Both the position numbers and the translations under genes were made by a program. Shown here piece after piece: positions 1-5,350 of a stretch of 10,167 nucleotides of DNA. Source of the DNA: Christensenella sp. UBA4651 (GTDB taxonomy: Bacteria; Bacillota; Clostridia; Christensenellales; UBA1242); NCBI GenBank assembly GCA_002405615.1, contig DHMD01000016.1, forward strand, positions 1 to 10,167, in the 5' to 3' direction. Each line of letters starts with the position of its first letter. Position 1 is the stretch's first letter. The notes under the pieces were generated by a model. The model searched no databases. It worked only from the letters and a program-made list of their open reading frames with translations, and was not told the origin of the DNA.

Positions 1-939
1 CATTGTCAGCATTTGCGCTTGCATATCGGTAGGAAACCCTGGATACACAGAAGTTTCGACAAAACCCACACTTTTCAATATTTTTGGACTTCGCATATAG
101 ATTTTACCACTTTTTATACCAAAAACGCAACCAGAATTATGCAATTTATCAATCAAAGTAGCAAAATTTTGTGGATTGACCCCCTCCAACTCGATTTTGC
201 CACCAGTTATAGCAGCAGCGGTCAAGTATGTTCCAGCAATTATTCGGTCGCCAATCGGAGTATATTCACACCCACTCAACGCACCAACCGCTTCAATTTC
301 TATCGAACTCGTACCTGCGCCCAATATTTTTGCGCCACATTTGTTCAAAAAATTAGCCAAATCGACAATTTCTGGTTCTCTTGCACAATTCAAAATCAGC
401 GTTTTGCCTTTCCCTAATACCGATGCCATAATAAGATTTTCGGTCGCCCCGACACTAGGGAAATCCAAGACAACCCTACCACCATTCATTTTGGACGCAT
501 CACAATTTATGATACCGTGAACCTCTTGGATTTTTACATTCAAATCCCGCAAGCTTTTGAGATGCAAATCAATCGGACGAAGCCCTATATCGCAACCACC
601 CGGATACGCAAGCCTTGCTTTTCTAAACCTAGCCAAAAGTGCACCCATAGTAAAAATAGATGAACGCAGCATTTTTGCAACCTCTACTGGCACAAACTTT
701 GCAGCAACGCTAGATGAGTCGATAATCATTGCATCATCTTGATATGTAATTTTCGCCCCAAGTATTTCCAAAATTTTTGCCATATTCTTGACATCGACAA
801 AATCGGGGTAATTATGTAACACCACCTCACCCGAACATATTATACTAGCCGCCATAATAGGCAAATATGCATTTTTTGCACTGTCGACAGCGATTTTGCC
901 ATCAAGTTTATACCCACCTGTGATTATATATTTACTCAA
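1..939 (-). CDS. murA: UDP-N-acetylglucosamine 1-carboxyvinyltransferase MurA, 3'-truncated by window edge
   Basis: MurA transfers enolpyruvate from phosphoenolpyruvate to UDP-GlcNAc, the first committed cytoplasmic step of peptidoglycan synthesis. The window holds 313 residues of a family of about 420, so the C-terminal quarter lies beyond position 1. Visible hallmarks are the N-terminal AKNAYLPIMAAS (K22, N23), R92 in LRSS, the active-site loop PGGCDIGLRPIDLHL with the catalytic cysteine C116 and R121, and the YPGFPTDMQAQ motif with the catalytic-base aspartate D305. The start is TTG at 939: GAGG lies 7 nt upstream, an in-frame TGA sits at 951-949, and MSKYIITGGYKL aligns with normal MurA N-termini. 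No in-frame ATG lies between the stop and the conserved region. The usual G of the GAKNA motif is S here (DSAKNA). The active-site cysteine suggests the enzyme would be fosfomycin-sensitive, which is inferred from the family. Whether this is MurA1 or MurA2/MurZ cannot be decided here. Confidence 0.97.
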   Translation of the reverse strand, partial: MSKYIITGGYKLDGKIAVDSAKNAYLPIMAASIICSGEVVLHNYPDFVDVKNMAKILEILGAKITYQDDAMIIDSSSVAAKFVPVEVAKMLRSSIFTMGALLARFRKARLAYPGGCDIGLRPIDLHLKSLRDLNVKIQEVHGIINCDASKMNGGRVVLDFPSVGATENLIMASVLGKGKTLILNCAREPEIVDLANFLNKCGAKILGAGTSSIEIEAVGALSGCEYTPIGDRIIAGTYLTAAAITGGKIELEGVNPQNFATLIDKLHNSGCVFGIKSGKIYMRSPKILKSVGFVETSVYPGFPTDMQAQMLTM

Positions 940-1025
940 ATTTTTACCTCAACTTTTTTGATTTGGCCACTATTCTCAGGCAATTTAGCAAAAAGGAAAC
1001 TACCGAAACAGCGGTTTTGTCTATA

Positions 1026-1031
1026 AGTATA
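1026..1031 (-). promoter_or_regulatory. Possible -10 box of murA promoter
   Basis: On the minus strand this reads TATACT, just downstream of a 13-nt A6T7 tract, and would give a murA leader of about 80 nt. No recognisable -35 lies 16-18 nt upstream; the A/T tract occupies that place and could act as an UP-like element. The terminator of the upstream gene lies before it, so murA needs some promoter in this 130-nt gap, but this assignment is weak. Confidence 0.3.
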
Positions 1032-1070
1032 ATATGATAAAAAAATTTTTTAGGCACAGAGCACTTAGGC

Positions 1071-1097
1071 AAAAATAAAAAGCCCAACAATTGAGCT
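1071..1097 (-). terminator. Intrinsic terminator of the glycosylase-NYN operon
   Basis: On the minus strand the sequence reads AGCTCAA, loop TTG, TTGGGCT, followed by TTTTATTTTT. This is a 7-bp stem with one G-U pair and a U-rich tail. It starts 5 nt after the NYN stop codon, so it closes that transcription unit and separates it from murA. Confidence 0.8.
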
Positions 1098-1102
1098 AAA
1101 TA

Positions 1103-1753
1103 TTATTTGAGTATCATCAATAGGTCTTCTAGACTAGAGTAAAGGTCCTCTTCCTCCTCATCGAGGTTATCACCCTTGGTTGATAGTAATTCCTCAATTT
1201 CATTTACCAAATCTTGGCGTTGAGCCTCTGCCTCGTCCTCGTCATCACTATTAATTGCAGAACTACGGGCGCTAATATTGCGAAGCTTTTCACTCAATTC
1301 ACGCTTGGTAATCTTGCTAGGGCGGCTGTACTGAATGTCTAGACGCAATTTTTGGTCGTACATATGGTCATTACCGTCCGTACCATCGGTATCAACCGTC
1401 ATTAGAGTTTTGCCCCCCGCACGCAAGAATGAAAGCAGCGGAACTAAATCTCCCTCACCTGTTACAAAGCAGTACCCGTTGATAAAAGGCTTTGCGTGGA
1501 ACATATTAACCGCATCAATAATGATACGGGTATCTAGTTGAGATTTTGCCCTCTTTTTGTAGCGCATTGTAGGCACAGAATCAAAGCCGTACTTCTCGAT
1601 TAACTCATCAAACTTCATATGCTTACGCTCGTTGAATCCGTAAACCTTGCAGTATGATAACTTGCCGACTTTTCTAACTTGCTCCAAAATATCCTTGAAA
1701 ACTGGTAAACTAACCTTTGCATTGTCAATATCGATAAACAAAGCGATTTGCAT
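1103..1753 (-). CDS. NYN-domain (LabA/DUF88-like, PIN-fold) protein with acidic C-terminal tail
   Basis: NYN domains share the PIN-like nuclease fold and are usually linked to RNA processing; the substrate of this one is unknown. In the 216-residue product the acidic residues expected of the metal site are visible: D8 and D10 in LFIDIDN, D74 and D80 in LDTRIIIDAVNM, and D102 in the TGEGDLVPLL motif (the counterpart of SGDGDFxPL). Residues about 1-145 form the NYN domain. Residues about 146-165 are basic and polar. Residues 169-210 are very acidic, with DSDDEDEAEA-like and DEEEEDL runs, perhaps a flexible interaction tail. The start chosen is ATG at 1753, because GGAGG sits 8 nt before it; an in-frame TTG at 1768 overlaps that Shine-Dalgarno and is unlikely. 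It follows the glycosylase gene by 18 nt, so the two are probably co-transcribed. A link to DNA damage or oxidative stress is only inference from that pairing. Confidence 0.85.
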   Translation of the reverse strand: MQIALFIDIDNAKVSLPVFKDILEQVRKVGKLSYCKVYGFNERKHMKFDELIEKYGFDSVPTMRYKKRAKSQLDTRIIIDAVNMFHAKPFINGYCFVTGEGDLVPLLSFLRAGGKTLMTVDTDGTDGNDHMYDQKLRLDIQYSRPSKITKRELSEKLRNISARSSAINSDDEDEAEAQRQDLVNEIEELLSTKGDNLDEEEEDLYSSLEDLLMILK

Positions 1754-1771
1754 ATAAAAATCCTCCAAAAT

Positions 1772-2620
1772 TTATTTTAACTTGATGTCTTTTCTTTTGT
1801 AGTAAAACAAGTATTGCTGGCAATAGCCACTATCAGAGTGAAACTCCTGAACGAACCAATCCGCAATCTTTGAACGATTGGTTAATTCCCCGCCGAAATC
1901 CTCACGATAGACTTTGTCAATCCACGTATCGACAGGAAACACATCATACCGCCCTAGTCCAAACAGCAAAATGCAGTCGGCGACCTTTGGTCCCACACCT
2001 TTGAGCGAGAGCAGCATCTTGCGGGCAGTTTGGGTATCAGTAGCGGAAGTCAGAGCGGTCAAGAACTCCTCATCGCAAAGTTTCCCAACCGTATCGACAA
2101 GGTACGGCGCTCGATAACCGCAACCGAAACTAGCGAAATCGTCTACACTCGCAGCACTCAATCGCTCCATAGTCGGGAATGAGTATCCCCACTGCGTCTT
2201 TGAGCCAAAATGCTCGCAAATTGCCTCGACAGACTTACGAATACGGGGAATGTTGTTGTTCGCTGAAATTATGAAACTAATAATTACCTCGCACAGTGGT
2301 TGCCGCATCAAGCGTACCCCTTTACCAAAATCCAAGGCAGGCTGCAGAACCGCAAAGTTGCCCAGTCTACTAATTATTGCATTGTAATCAGTATCCAAGT
2401 CAAAAAAGTCAACAAAGTACGCAGGGTGTGATGTGTGAATTACATAAGAGGCTACGCCAGTCTGCTCTATCGTGGCATACTCACTGCCAGATGCTACCCA
2501 CCAACTCCCTGAATCAGATTTCCCAAAACGGAACAACTGACCGCTGGTCAATATACTCTCGGGCTCAAATGTGTCAGCATCGTTAATTAGAATACAATCT
2601 TGCTCTACTATATAATTCAT
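1772..2620 (-). CDS. OGG1-type 8-oxoguanine DNA glycosylase/AP lyase (HhH-GPD family)
   Basis: Predicted to excise 8-oxoguanine from DNA and nick the abasic site by beta-elimination in base-excision repair. At 282 residues it fits the bacterial OGG1/AlkA-like proteins. An N-terminal beta domain carries GQLFRFG (27-33), the counterpart of GQxFRW in OGG1. The helical part carries ISANNNIPRI (118-127), matching the conserved SNNN-I region, and GCGYRAPYL (166-174). The helix-hairpin-helix is LKGVGPKVADCILLFGL (206-222), with the catalytic lysine K212, followed by FPVDTWI with the activating aspartate D231. Having both Lys and Asp points to a bifunctional OGG1-like enzyme rather than the monofunctional AlkA type. 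The ATG at 2620 is the only sensible start and lacks a Shine-Dalgarno, in keeping with a possibly leaderless message. It is the first gene of a two-gene operon with the NYN protein. Substrate preference among oxidised purines is not visible. Confidence 0.92.
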   Translation of the reverse strand: MNYIVEQDCILINDADTFEPESILTSGQLFRFGKSDSGSWWVASGSEYATIEQTGVASYVIHTSHPAYFVDFFDLDTDYNAIISRLGNFAVLQPALDFGKGVRLMRQPLCEVIISFIISANNNIPRIRKSVEAICEHFGSKTQWGYSFPTMERLSAASVDDFASFGCGYRAPYLVDTVGKLCDEEFLTALTSATDTQTARKMLLSLKGVGPKVADCILLFGLGRYDVFPVDTWIDKVYREDFGGELTNRSKIADWFVQEFHSDSGYCQQYLFYYKRKDIKLK

Positions 2621-2626
2621 ACTATT

Positions 2627-2655
2627 ATTATACCAAAATCCTAAAATAAAGCAAA
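2627..2655 (-). promoter_or_regulatory. Extended -10 promoter of the glycosylase operon, probably leaderless
   Basis: On the minus strand TGGTATAAT ends 6 nt before the ATG of the glycosylase gene (consensus TATAAT at 2632-2627 with the TGn extension). The -35 region 17 nt upstream is poor (TTTGCT), as is usual for extended -10 promoters. Transcription would start at or within 1-2 nt of the ATG, which explains the missing Shine-Dalgarno. Confidence 0.65.
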
Positions 2656-2665
2656 TATTTTGTAC

Positions 2666-2709
2666 AAAAAAATCAAAATTCCTTCTCTACTGTCAAGAGA
2701 ATTTGATTA
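2666..2709 (-). terminator. Intrinsic terminator of the IMPase-family gene
   Basis: The hairpin begins at the stop codon. Arms AATCAAA+TTCTCT (2671-2677, 2683-2688) pair with AGAGAATTTGATT (2697-2709 on the plus strand): 13 pairs interrupted by a 5-nt bulge, with a 7-nt loop. On the minus strand it is followed by a run of T (2672-2666). It isolates the gene from the glycosylase promoter downstream. Confidence 0.75.
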
Positions 2710-3465
2710 TTTTGCCTTTGCTAGTCGGTCGAGAACTGTTTTTTTCATCAATTCAAGCAATTCAGGAGAGTTTGCGACCAGCGCCATTTGCTCATTGTGG
2801 TCATAGACATACAATCCCGAATTTTTGGCGGCACAGAGCCCCGGCAGCAAGTCCCAAGGGTGGCGACACATATAAATATAGCCTTCTGTTTTGCCACTAA
2901 CCGCTAGGCTAAAACCCACGCAAGTTGAGCCAATTATCCTAATTCCCTGCACAAACTCATCGAGTTTAGGTATAATGTGCCAGCGGTGTGCCCTTGGCCC
3001 GTCCATCATAATGAGGCTGTGCTCCACATCTTTTCGCTCATAGGAAACTCGCTTGTCATTCACAAACACACCGATATCATCACCAGCAACAATATCAATA
3101 TTGAGTTCAGGGCAATAAAGTACGCTAGCGACAGGGCTACCGTTCTCAATATATGCCATTTGGATACCCCAAAATGGCAACCCGTGATAAAAGTTTTTTG
3201 TGCCGTCAATTGGGTCTATAACAAAGCACTTTTCGGGAAAATCTTCCCTACTATTAAACTCCTCACTTACGATTGGAATATCTGGAAAATCTTTTTTTAA
3301 CCTTTTGAGAATCATTGCCTCGACTTCTAGGTCGACATTGGTTACGACATCAAATTTCCCCTTATCCATAACACGCAAATGGCGGTTATTCTTGACAACT
3401 CTATAGCCCATTAGAGCTGAATTTATCATAAATTGAATTTGCTCACTATACTTTCCGTATTTCAT
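2707..3465 (-). CDS. Inositol monophosphatase-family (FIG superfamily) phosphatase
   Basis: A Mg2+-dependent, Li+-sensitive-type sugar or nucleotide phosphatase. The 252-residue length is typical of the family. The metal-site motifs are present in order: DVVTNVDLEVE (39-49), SEE with E68/E69, the signature IDPIDGTKNFYHGLPFW with D84 and D87 (83-99), and HPWDLLPG with D205 (202-209), the counterpart of WDxAAG. Family members act on inositol-1-phosphate, 3'-phosphoadenosine 5'-phosphate, fructose-1,6-bisphosphate or histidinol phosphate; nothing here decides which. The start at 3465 has only a weak, close AGGA (4 nt away). The gene is a monocistronic unit with its own promoter and terminator, so its neighbours give no pathway hint. 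Confidence 0.92.
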   Translation of the reverse strand: MKYGKYSEQIQFMINSALMGYRVVKNNRHLRVMDKGKFDVVTNVDLEVEAMILKRLKKDFPDIPIVSEEFNSREDFPEKCFVIDPIDGTKNFYHGLPFWGIQMAYIENGSPVASVLYCPELNIDIVAGDDIGVFVNDKRVSYERKDVEHSLIMMDGPRAHRWHIIPKLDEFVQGIRIIGSTCVGFSLAVSGKTEGYIYMCRHPWDLLPGLCAAKNSGLYVYDHNEQMALVANSPELLELMKKTVLDRLAKAK

Positions 3466-3508
3466 TTTATCCTATTTTTGTCCTATTATTTCTAAATTTG
3501 ATAGATAA

Positions 3509-3537
3509 ATATTACCAAAAATTACATTTTTAGTCAA
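3509..3537 (-). promoter_or_regulatory. SigA-type promoter of the IMPase-family gene
   Basis: On the minus strand: TTGACT (3537-3532), 17-nt spacer, TAATAT (3514-3509), with TG one base before the -10. Predicted transcription start is near 3502, giving a leader of about 37 nt. Confidence 0.8.
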
Positions 3538-3552
3538 ATAAATAAAACCACA

Positions 3553-3566
3553 TTTTGTAAACAAAA
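3553..3566. promoter_or_regulatory. AT-rich palindrome in the divergent promoter region (possible operator)
   Basis: TTTTGT-AA-ACAAAA has perfect 6-nt arms around a 2-nt centre and lies 15 nt upstream of the IMPase -35, inside the 220-nt divergent gap. A similar palindrome, TTTTGTACAAAA, lies at 2658-2669 just upstream of the glycosylase -35 region. Such sites arise easily in AT-rich DNA, so a regulator-binding role is speculative. Confidence 0.25.
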
Positions 3567-3603
3567 AGTTTAATTATAATTTCAATCAACACCGTTGTAT
3601 AAC

Positions 3604-3632
3604 TTGACTTGTGCTGCAATTTCTAGTATCCT
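3604..3632 (+). promoter_or_regulatory. SigA-type promoter of the 124-residue hypothetical gene
   Basis: TTGACT (3604-3609), 17-nt spacer, TATCCT (3627-3632). The transcription start would be near 3639, giving a leader of about 47 nt before the ATG at 3686. It is divergent from the IMPase promoter, with about 65 nt between the two -35 boxes. Confidence 0.65.
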
Positions 3633-3685
3633 CTGTTTGAGTTAAGTATTGGGAGGCTTTTGCTTAATCAAAAAAAGGAGTCGTT

Positions 3686-4060
3686 ATGGAGATAATTGAA
3701 AAACTAGCAAAGCAATTAGAGGTATTTACGCCCGAAACAAGTCAAAAACTAATATCAGTAACATTCCCAATTGTTTTGGATATGAATAAAAACTGCCTTG
3801 CCCTAGATATCACATCTGATAACTGCGGGTATATGGTTTTGCGTAGTAGTGATGTCTTAGAGCGGCTAAACGACACTGCCGAGGAATATTTAGTTTTATT
3901 CGCAGCCGAGTATCCGCAAGTCTGTGAGGGTTTTTGTGCGGATGGCGAAAAAATACATAAAAGTTTTGACAAAGATTGCAGCATTACTTGTGCGTTAGAT
4001 CAGGTAATTAAATTCTTTCTAAAACTTGACAAATTTGTGAGTAGCAAGCACCTGAAATAG
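3686..4060 (+). CDS. Unrecognised 124-residue protein with two CX3C motifs
   Basis: I do not recognise this family. The gene looks genuine: ATG at 3686 preceded by AGGAG with a 5-nt spacer, a promoter upstream and hairpins after the stop. The product has no signal peptide and no membrane segment, so it is probably cytoplasmic. An amphipathic N-terminal helix (1-20) is followed by alternating beta-like stretches (22-52), an acidic helix (55-75) and a Lys/Phe-rich C-terminal helix (104-118). It holds six cysteines (37, 47, 80, 84, 98, 102). C80-C84 (CEGFC) and C98-C102 (CSITC) form two CX3C pairs, which could bind a metal or Fe-S cluster or form redox pairs; that is inference from spacing only. 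It is the only plus-strand gene between two minus-strand units, so context gives no function. A shadow reading frame on the other strand (3984-3742) has no ribosome site and was discarded. Confidence 0.8.
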   Translation: MEIIEKLAKQLEVFTPETSQKLISVTFPIVLDMNKNCLALDITSDNCGYMVLRSSDVLERLNDTAEEYLVLFAAEYPQVCEGFCADGEKIHKSFDKDCSITCALDQVIKFFLKLDKFVSSKHLK

Positions 4061-4085
4061 GAATACAAAGTTTTGACTTGTATTC
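4061..4085 (+). terminator. Hairpin directly after the hypothetical gene stop
   Basis: GAATACAA (4061-4068) pairs with TTGTATTC (4078-4085), 8 bp around a 9-nt loop, starting at the base after the TAG stop. No T run follows, so on its own it would be a poor terminator. It may protect the mRNA 3' end, with termination at the T-tailed hairpin at 4137-4176. Confidence 0.4.
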
Positions 4086-4090
4086 AGTAA

Positions 4091-4120
4091 ATAAAAAAGC
4101 CACAGGTACTGCCTGTGGCT
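4091..4120 (-). terminator. Main intrinsic terminator of the rplU-prp-rpmA operon
   Basis: On the minus strand AGCCACAGG, loop CAGTA, CCTGTGGCT: a perfect 9-bp GC-rich stem followed by TTTTTTATTT. It lies about 95 nt after the rpmA stop. The T run is only on the minus-strand side, so it acts on the ribosomal-protein transcript. Confidence 0.9.
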
Positions 4121-4136
4121 ATCGTAATGAAATTAA

Positions 4137-4176
4137 AAAAATCATTTTTGAAAATTCAAAAATGATTTTTGTTTTT
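4137..4176. terminator. Bidirectional AT-rich hairpin terminator between convergent units
   Basis: A perfect inverted repeat has 16-nt arms (4137-4152 and 4155-4170) around AA. The realistic loop is larger, leaving about 13-14 pairs closed by the G-C pair. Both strands end in T5 or longer, and on the plus strand a second T5 (4172-4176) follows after one G. It can therefore stop the plus-strand hypothetical gene transcript and give a first stop for rpmA transcripts ahead of the GC-rich hairpin at 4091-4120. Confidence 0.75.
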
Positions 4177-4214
4177 ATGTCCCAACTACTAATAATAGCA
4201 TTAAGTTTTATAAA

Positions 4215-4490
4215 TTATTCTGCTACTACAGAAACACGCTTCTTGTTTTCTTTGGTGCGCTCAAACTTAACTTTACCTGCAACTTTTGCAAACAAAGTGT
4301 AGTCCTTACCACAACCAACATTTACGCCTGGGTGAAACTGGGTGCCACGTTGACGAACCAAAATCTCACCAGCCAAAACGCTAGTACCATCGCTACGCTT
4401 GATACCCAAACGCTTTGCCTCACTGTCGCGGCCGTTCTTACTACTACCTTGACCCTTTTTGTGGGCGAACAGTTGAATATTAATAAACAT
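4215..4490 (-). CDS. rpmA: Large ribosomal subunit protein bL27 with cleavable N-terminal extension
   Basis: bL27 sits near the peptidyl-transferase centre of the 50S subunit, where its N-terminus contacts the tRNAs. The 91-residue product shows AHKKGQGSSKNGRDSEAKRLG, then VLAGEILVRQRGT and HPGVNVGCGKDYTLFAKVAGKVKFE, all typical of L27. Before the normal N-terminus is MFINIQLF, the Bacillota-type prepeptide; by analogy with Staphylococcus aureus, Prp cleaves after the Phe to expose AHKKG. The start is ATG at 4490, with GAGG 6 nt upstream; that Shine-Dalgarno lies inside the last codons of prp, and the two genes overlap by 11 nt. A longer in-frame start at 4517 would add residues absent from the family and was rejected. 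Confidence 0.97.
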   Translation of the reverse strand: MFINIQLFAHKKGQGSSKNGRDSEAKRLGIKRSDGTSVLAGEILVRQRGTQFHPGVNVGCGKDYTLFAKVAGKVKFERTKENKKRVSVVAE

Positions 4491-4818
4491 CTCTAACCTC
4501 CAAATTAATATAATCACTGTACTCGCTATATAGGTCGCTAACTCCGCACAACATTGTGGCGAAAATCACCTGAACATCGTGTGCCTTATCAGCATCTAAA
4601 TTTTGCGGTACTACAATTTCTAAATAGGCTCTCTTATCATCTCTGATAACCTCGACATTTGCGCAAGCAACCATCAGCATACCGAGCGCTCCCGTCTGAA
4701 CAATGCTAGATAAAGCACTGCAAACTATATCTTCGCCCGCCTCGCCAAAACCTGTATGCCCCTCGCAAACCATTCTGGTTATAGAGTCGCCAGACTTAAA
4801 AAATGTGATGTCTGTCAT
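4480..4818 (-). CDS. prp: Ribosomal-processing cysteine protease Prp
   Basis: Prp removes the N-terminal extension of bL27, a step needed for 50S assembly in the Bacillota that have it. The product is 112 residues. The catalytic region reads EGHTGFGEAGEDIVCSALSSI, with the dyad His21 and Cys33 at the usual 12-residue spacing, and the C-terminal part is normal for the family (older name YsxB). The start at 4818 has GGAGG 7 nt upstream. It lies between rplU (26-nt gap) and rpmA (11-nt overlap), the conserved order of these genes, next to its substrate gene. Confidence 0.95.
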   Translation of the reverse strand: MTDITFFKSGDSITRMVCEGHTGFGEAGEDIVCSALSSIVQTGALGMLMVACANVEVIRDDKRAYLEIVVPQNLDADKAHDVQVIFATMLCGVSDLYSEYSDYINLEVRDVY

Positions 4819-4844
4819 TTCTTGACCTCCAAAATATCAAGGTC

Positions 4845-5153
4845 TTATTTTGCAATGGCTGTAATCTTAACCTTGCTGTATGGTTGACGATGACCTTGTG
4901 CACGGTGATGACCATTCATTTTCTTGTAAATAGCCAACTGCACTTTTTGTCCCTTACCATGCTCGAGAACCTCAGCCTCGACCTTGGTATTTGCAACAAC
5001 TGGGTTACCAAAAACAGAACCCTTGTCATCACAAACCATCAAAACATCAAAGTTCACTTTTGAACCAACCTCAGCCTCAATACGCTCGATAGAAATGATG
5101 TCATTAACTTGAACCTTGTATTGTTTGCCGCCAGTTTGAATAATTGCGTACAT
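4845..5153 (-). CDS. rplU: Large ribosomal subunit protein bL21
   Basis: bL21 binds 23S rRNA in the 50S subunit. The 102-residue length is standard. It begins MYAIIQTGGKQYKVQ and ends in the conserved basic region KKMNGHHRAQGHRQPYSKVKI, where family members normally have YKRRKxYRKKxGHRQxxTxVKI; the run here is less basic (KKMNGHHRAQ) but the GHRQPYSKVKI end is intact. The start is ATG at 5153, preceded by GAGGAGG within 4-10 nt. It is the first gene of the operon, behind a strong promoter and a structured leader that may allow autoregulation. Confidence 0.97.
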   Translation of the reverse strand: MYAIIQTGGKQYKVQVNDIISIERIEAEVGSKVNFDVLMVCDDKGSVFGNPVVANTKVEAEVLEHGKGQKVQLAIYKKMNGHHRAQGHRQPYSKVKITAIAK

Positions 5154-5239
5154 TTTTACTCCTCCTCATACCAATCTCGCTAAATTTAGGCAGTGAAATC
5201 GCAATTTCACATTTTGTGAGCCAGTTTTATGCGGATACG
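5154..5239 (-). promoter_or_regulatory. Structured 5' leader of rplU (possible L21 autoregulatory leader)
   Basis: The predicted transcript has about 85 nt before rplU. It contains a perfect hairpin, GTGAAAT-TGCG-ATTTCAC (5210-5193 on the minus strand), with GGC/GCC just outside that could extend it. It also has an overlapping alternative TCAC-AAAAT-GTGA pairing that competes for the same GTGA, and a CTAAATTTAG palindrome (5189-5180) before the ribosome site. L21 leaders controlling rplU-prp-rpmA are known in low-GC Gram-positives; I infer that this is one from position and structure, without a covariance match. Confidence 0.5.
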
Positions 5240-5245
5240 GGGTTG

Positions 5246-5274
5246 ATTTTATCACAAAAATCGCATTTTGTCAA
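5246..5274 (-). promoter_or_regulatory. Strong SigA-type promoter of rplU-prp-rpmA
   Basis: On the minus strand: consensus TTGACA (5274-5269), 17-nt spacer, TAAAAT (5251-5246), with an extended TG before the -10. The transcription start is expected near 5239. The spacer itself contains inverted ACAAAA/TTTTGT arms. Confidence 0.9.
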
Positions 5275-5276
5275 CA

Positions 5277-5293
5277 CTAAATTGTAAATTTAG
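5277..5293. repeat. Palindrome abutting the rplU -35 box
   Basis: CTAAATT-GTA-AATTTAG has perfect 7-nt arms and ends 2 nt upstream of the -35. The same half-sites recur fused as CTAAATTTAG at 5180-5189 in the leader. It could be a regulator site or an UP-like AT-rich element; no regulator is recognised. Confidence 0.35.
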
Positions 5294-5302
5294 AAAATGA
5301 AG

Positions 5303-5332
5303 AAAAAAGGAAATCCAAAACAATGGACTTCC
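5303..5332 (-). terminator. Intrinsic terminator of the rsfS-to-Mur-ligase operon
   Basis: On the minus strand GGAAGTCCA, loop TTGTTT, TGGATTTCC: a 9-bp stem with one G-U pair, then TTTTTT. It starts about 19 nt after the Mur ligase stop and lies just upstream of the rplU promoter, separating the two operons. Confidence 0.88.
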
Positions 5333-5350
5333 ACTAATTTATGGCTAAAT

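Noticed and set aside
13..742. Plus-strand open frames opposite murA
   Set aside because: They are shadows of the minus-strand murA frame, with no ribosome sites or recognisable domains.
1754..1768. TTG start for the NYN protein
   Set aside because: The TTG overlaps the GGAGG that serves the ATG at 1753, and the NYN fold begins right after that ATG.
2691..2696. TTGACA on the minus strand as a -35 for the glycosylase operon
   Set aside because: It lies in the loop region of the IMPase terminator, only a weak ATTTTT sits 17 nt further on, and the consensus -10 near the ATG is too far away to pair with it.
3742..3984. Minus-strand 80-residue frame opposite the hypothetical gene
   Set aside because: No ribosome site or promoter; the plus-strand frame has both.
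4491..4517. Longer start for bL27 adding nine residues
   Set aside because: It would precede the good GAGG site and add residues not seen in L27; the ATG at 4490 gives the standard prepeptide.
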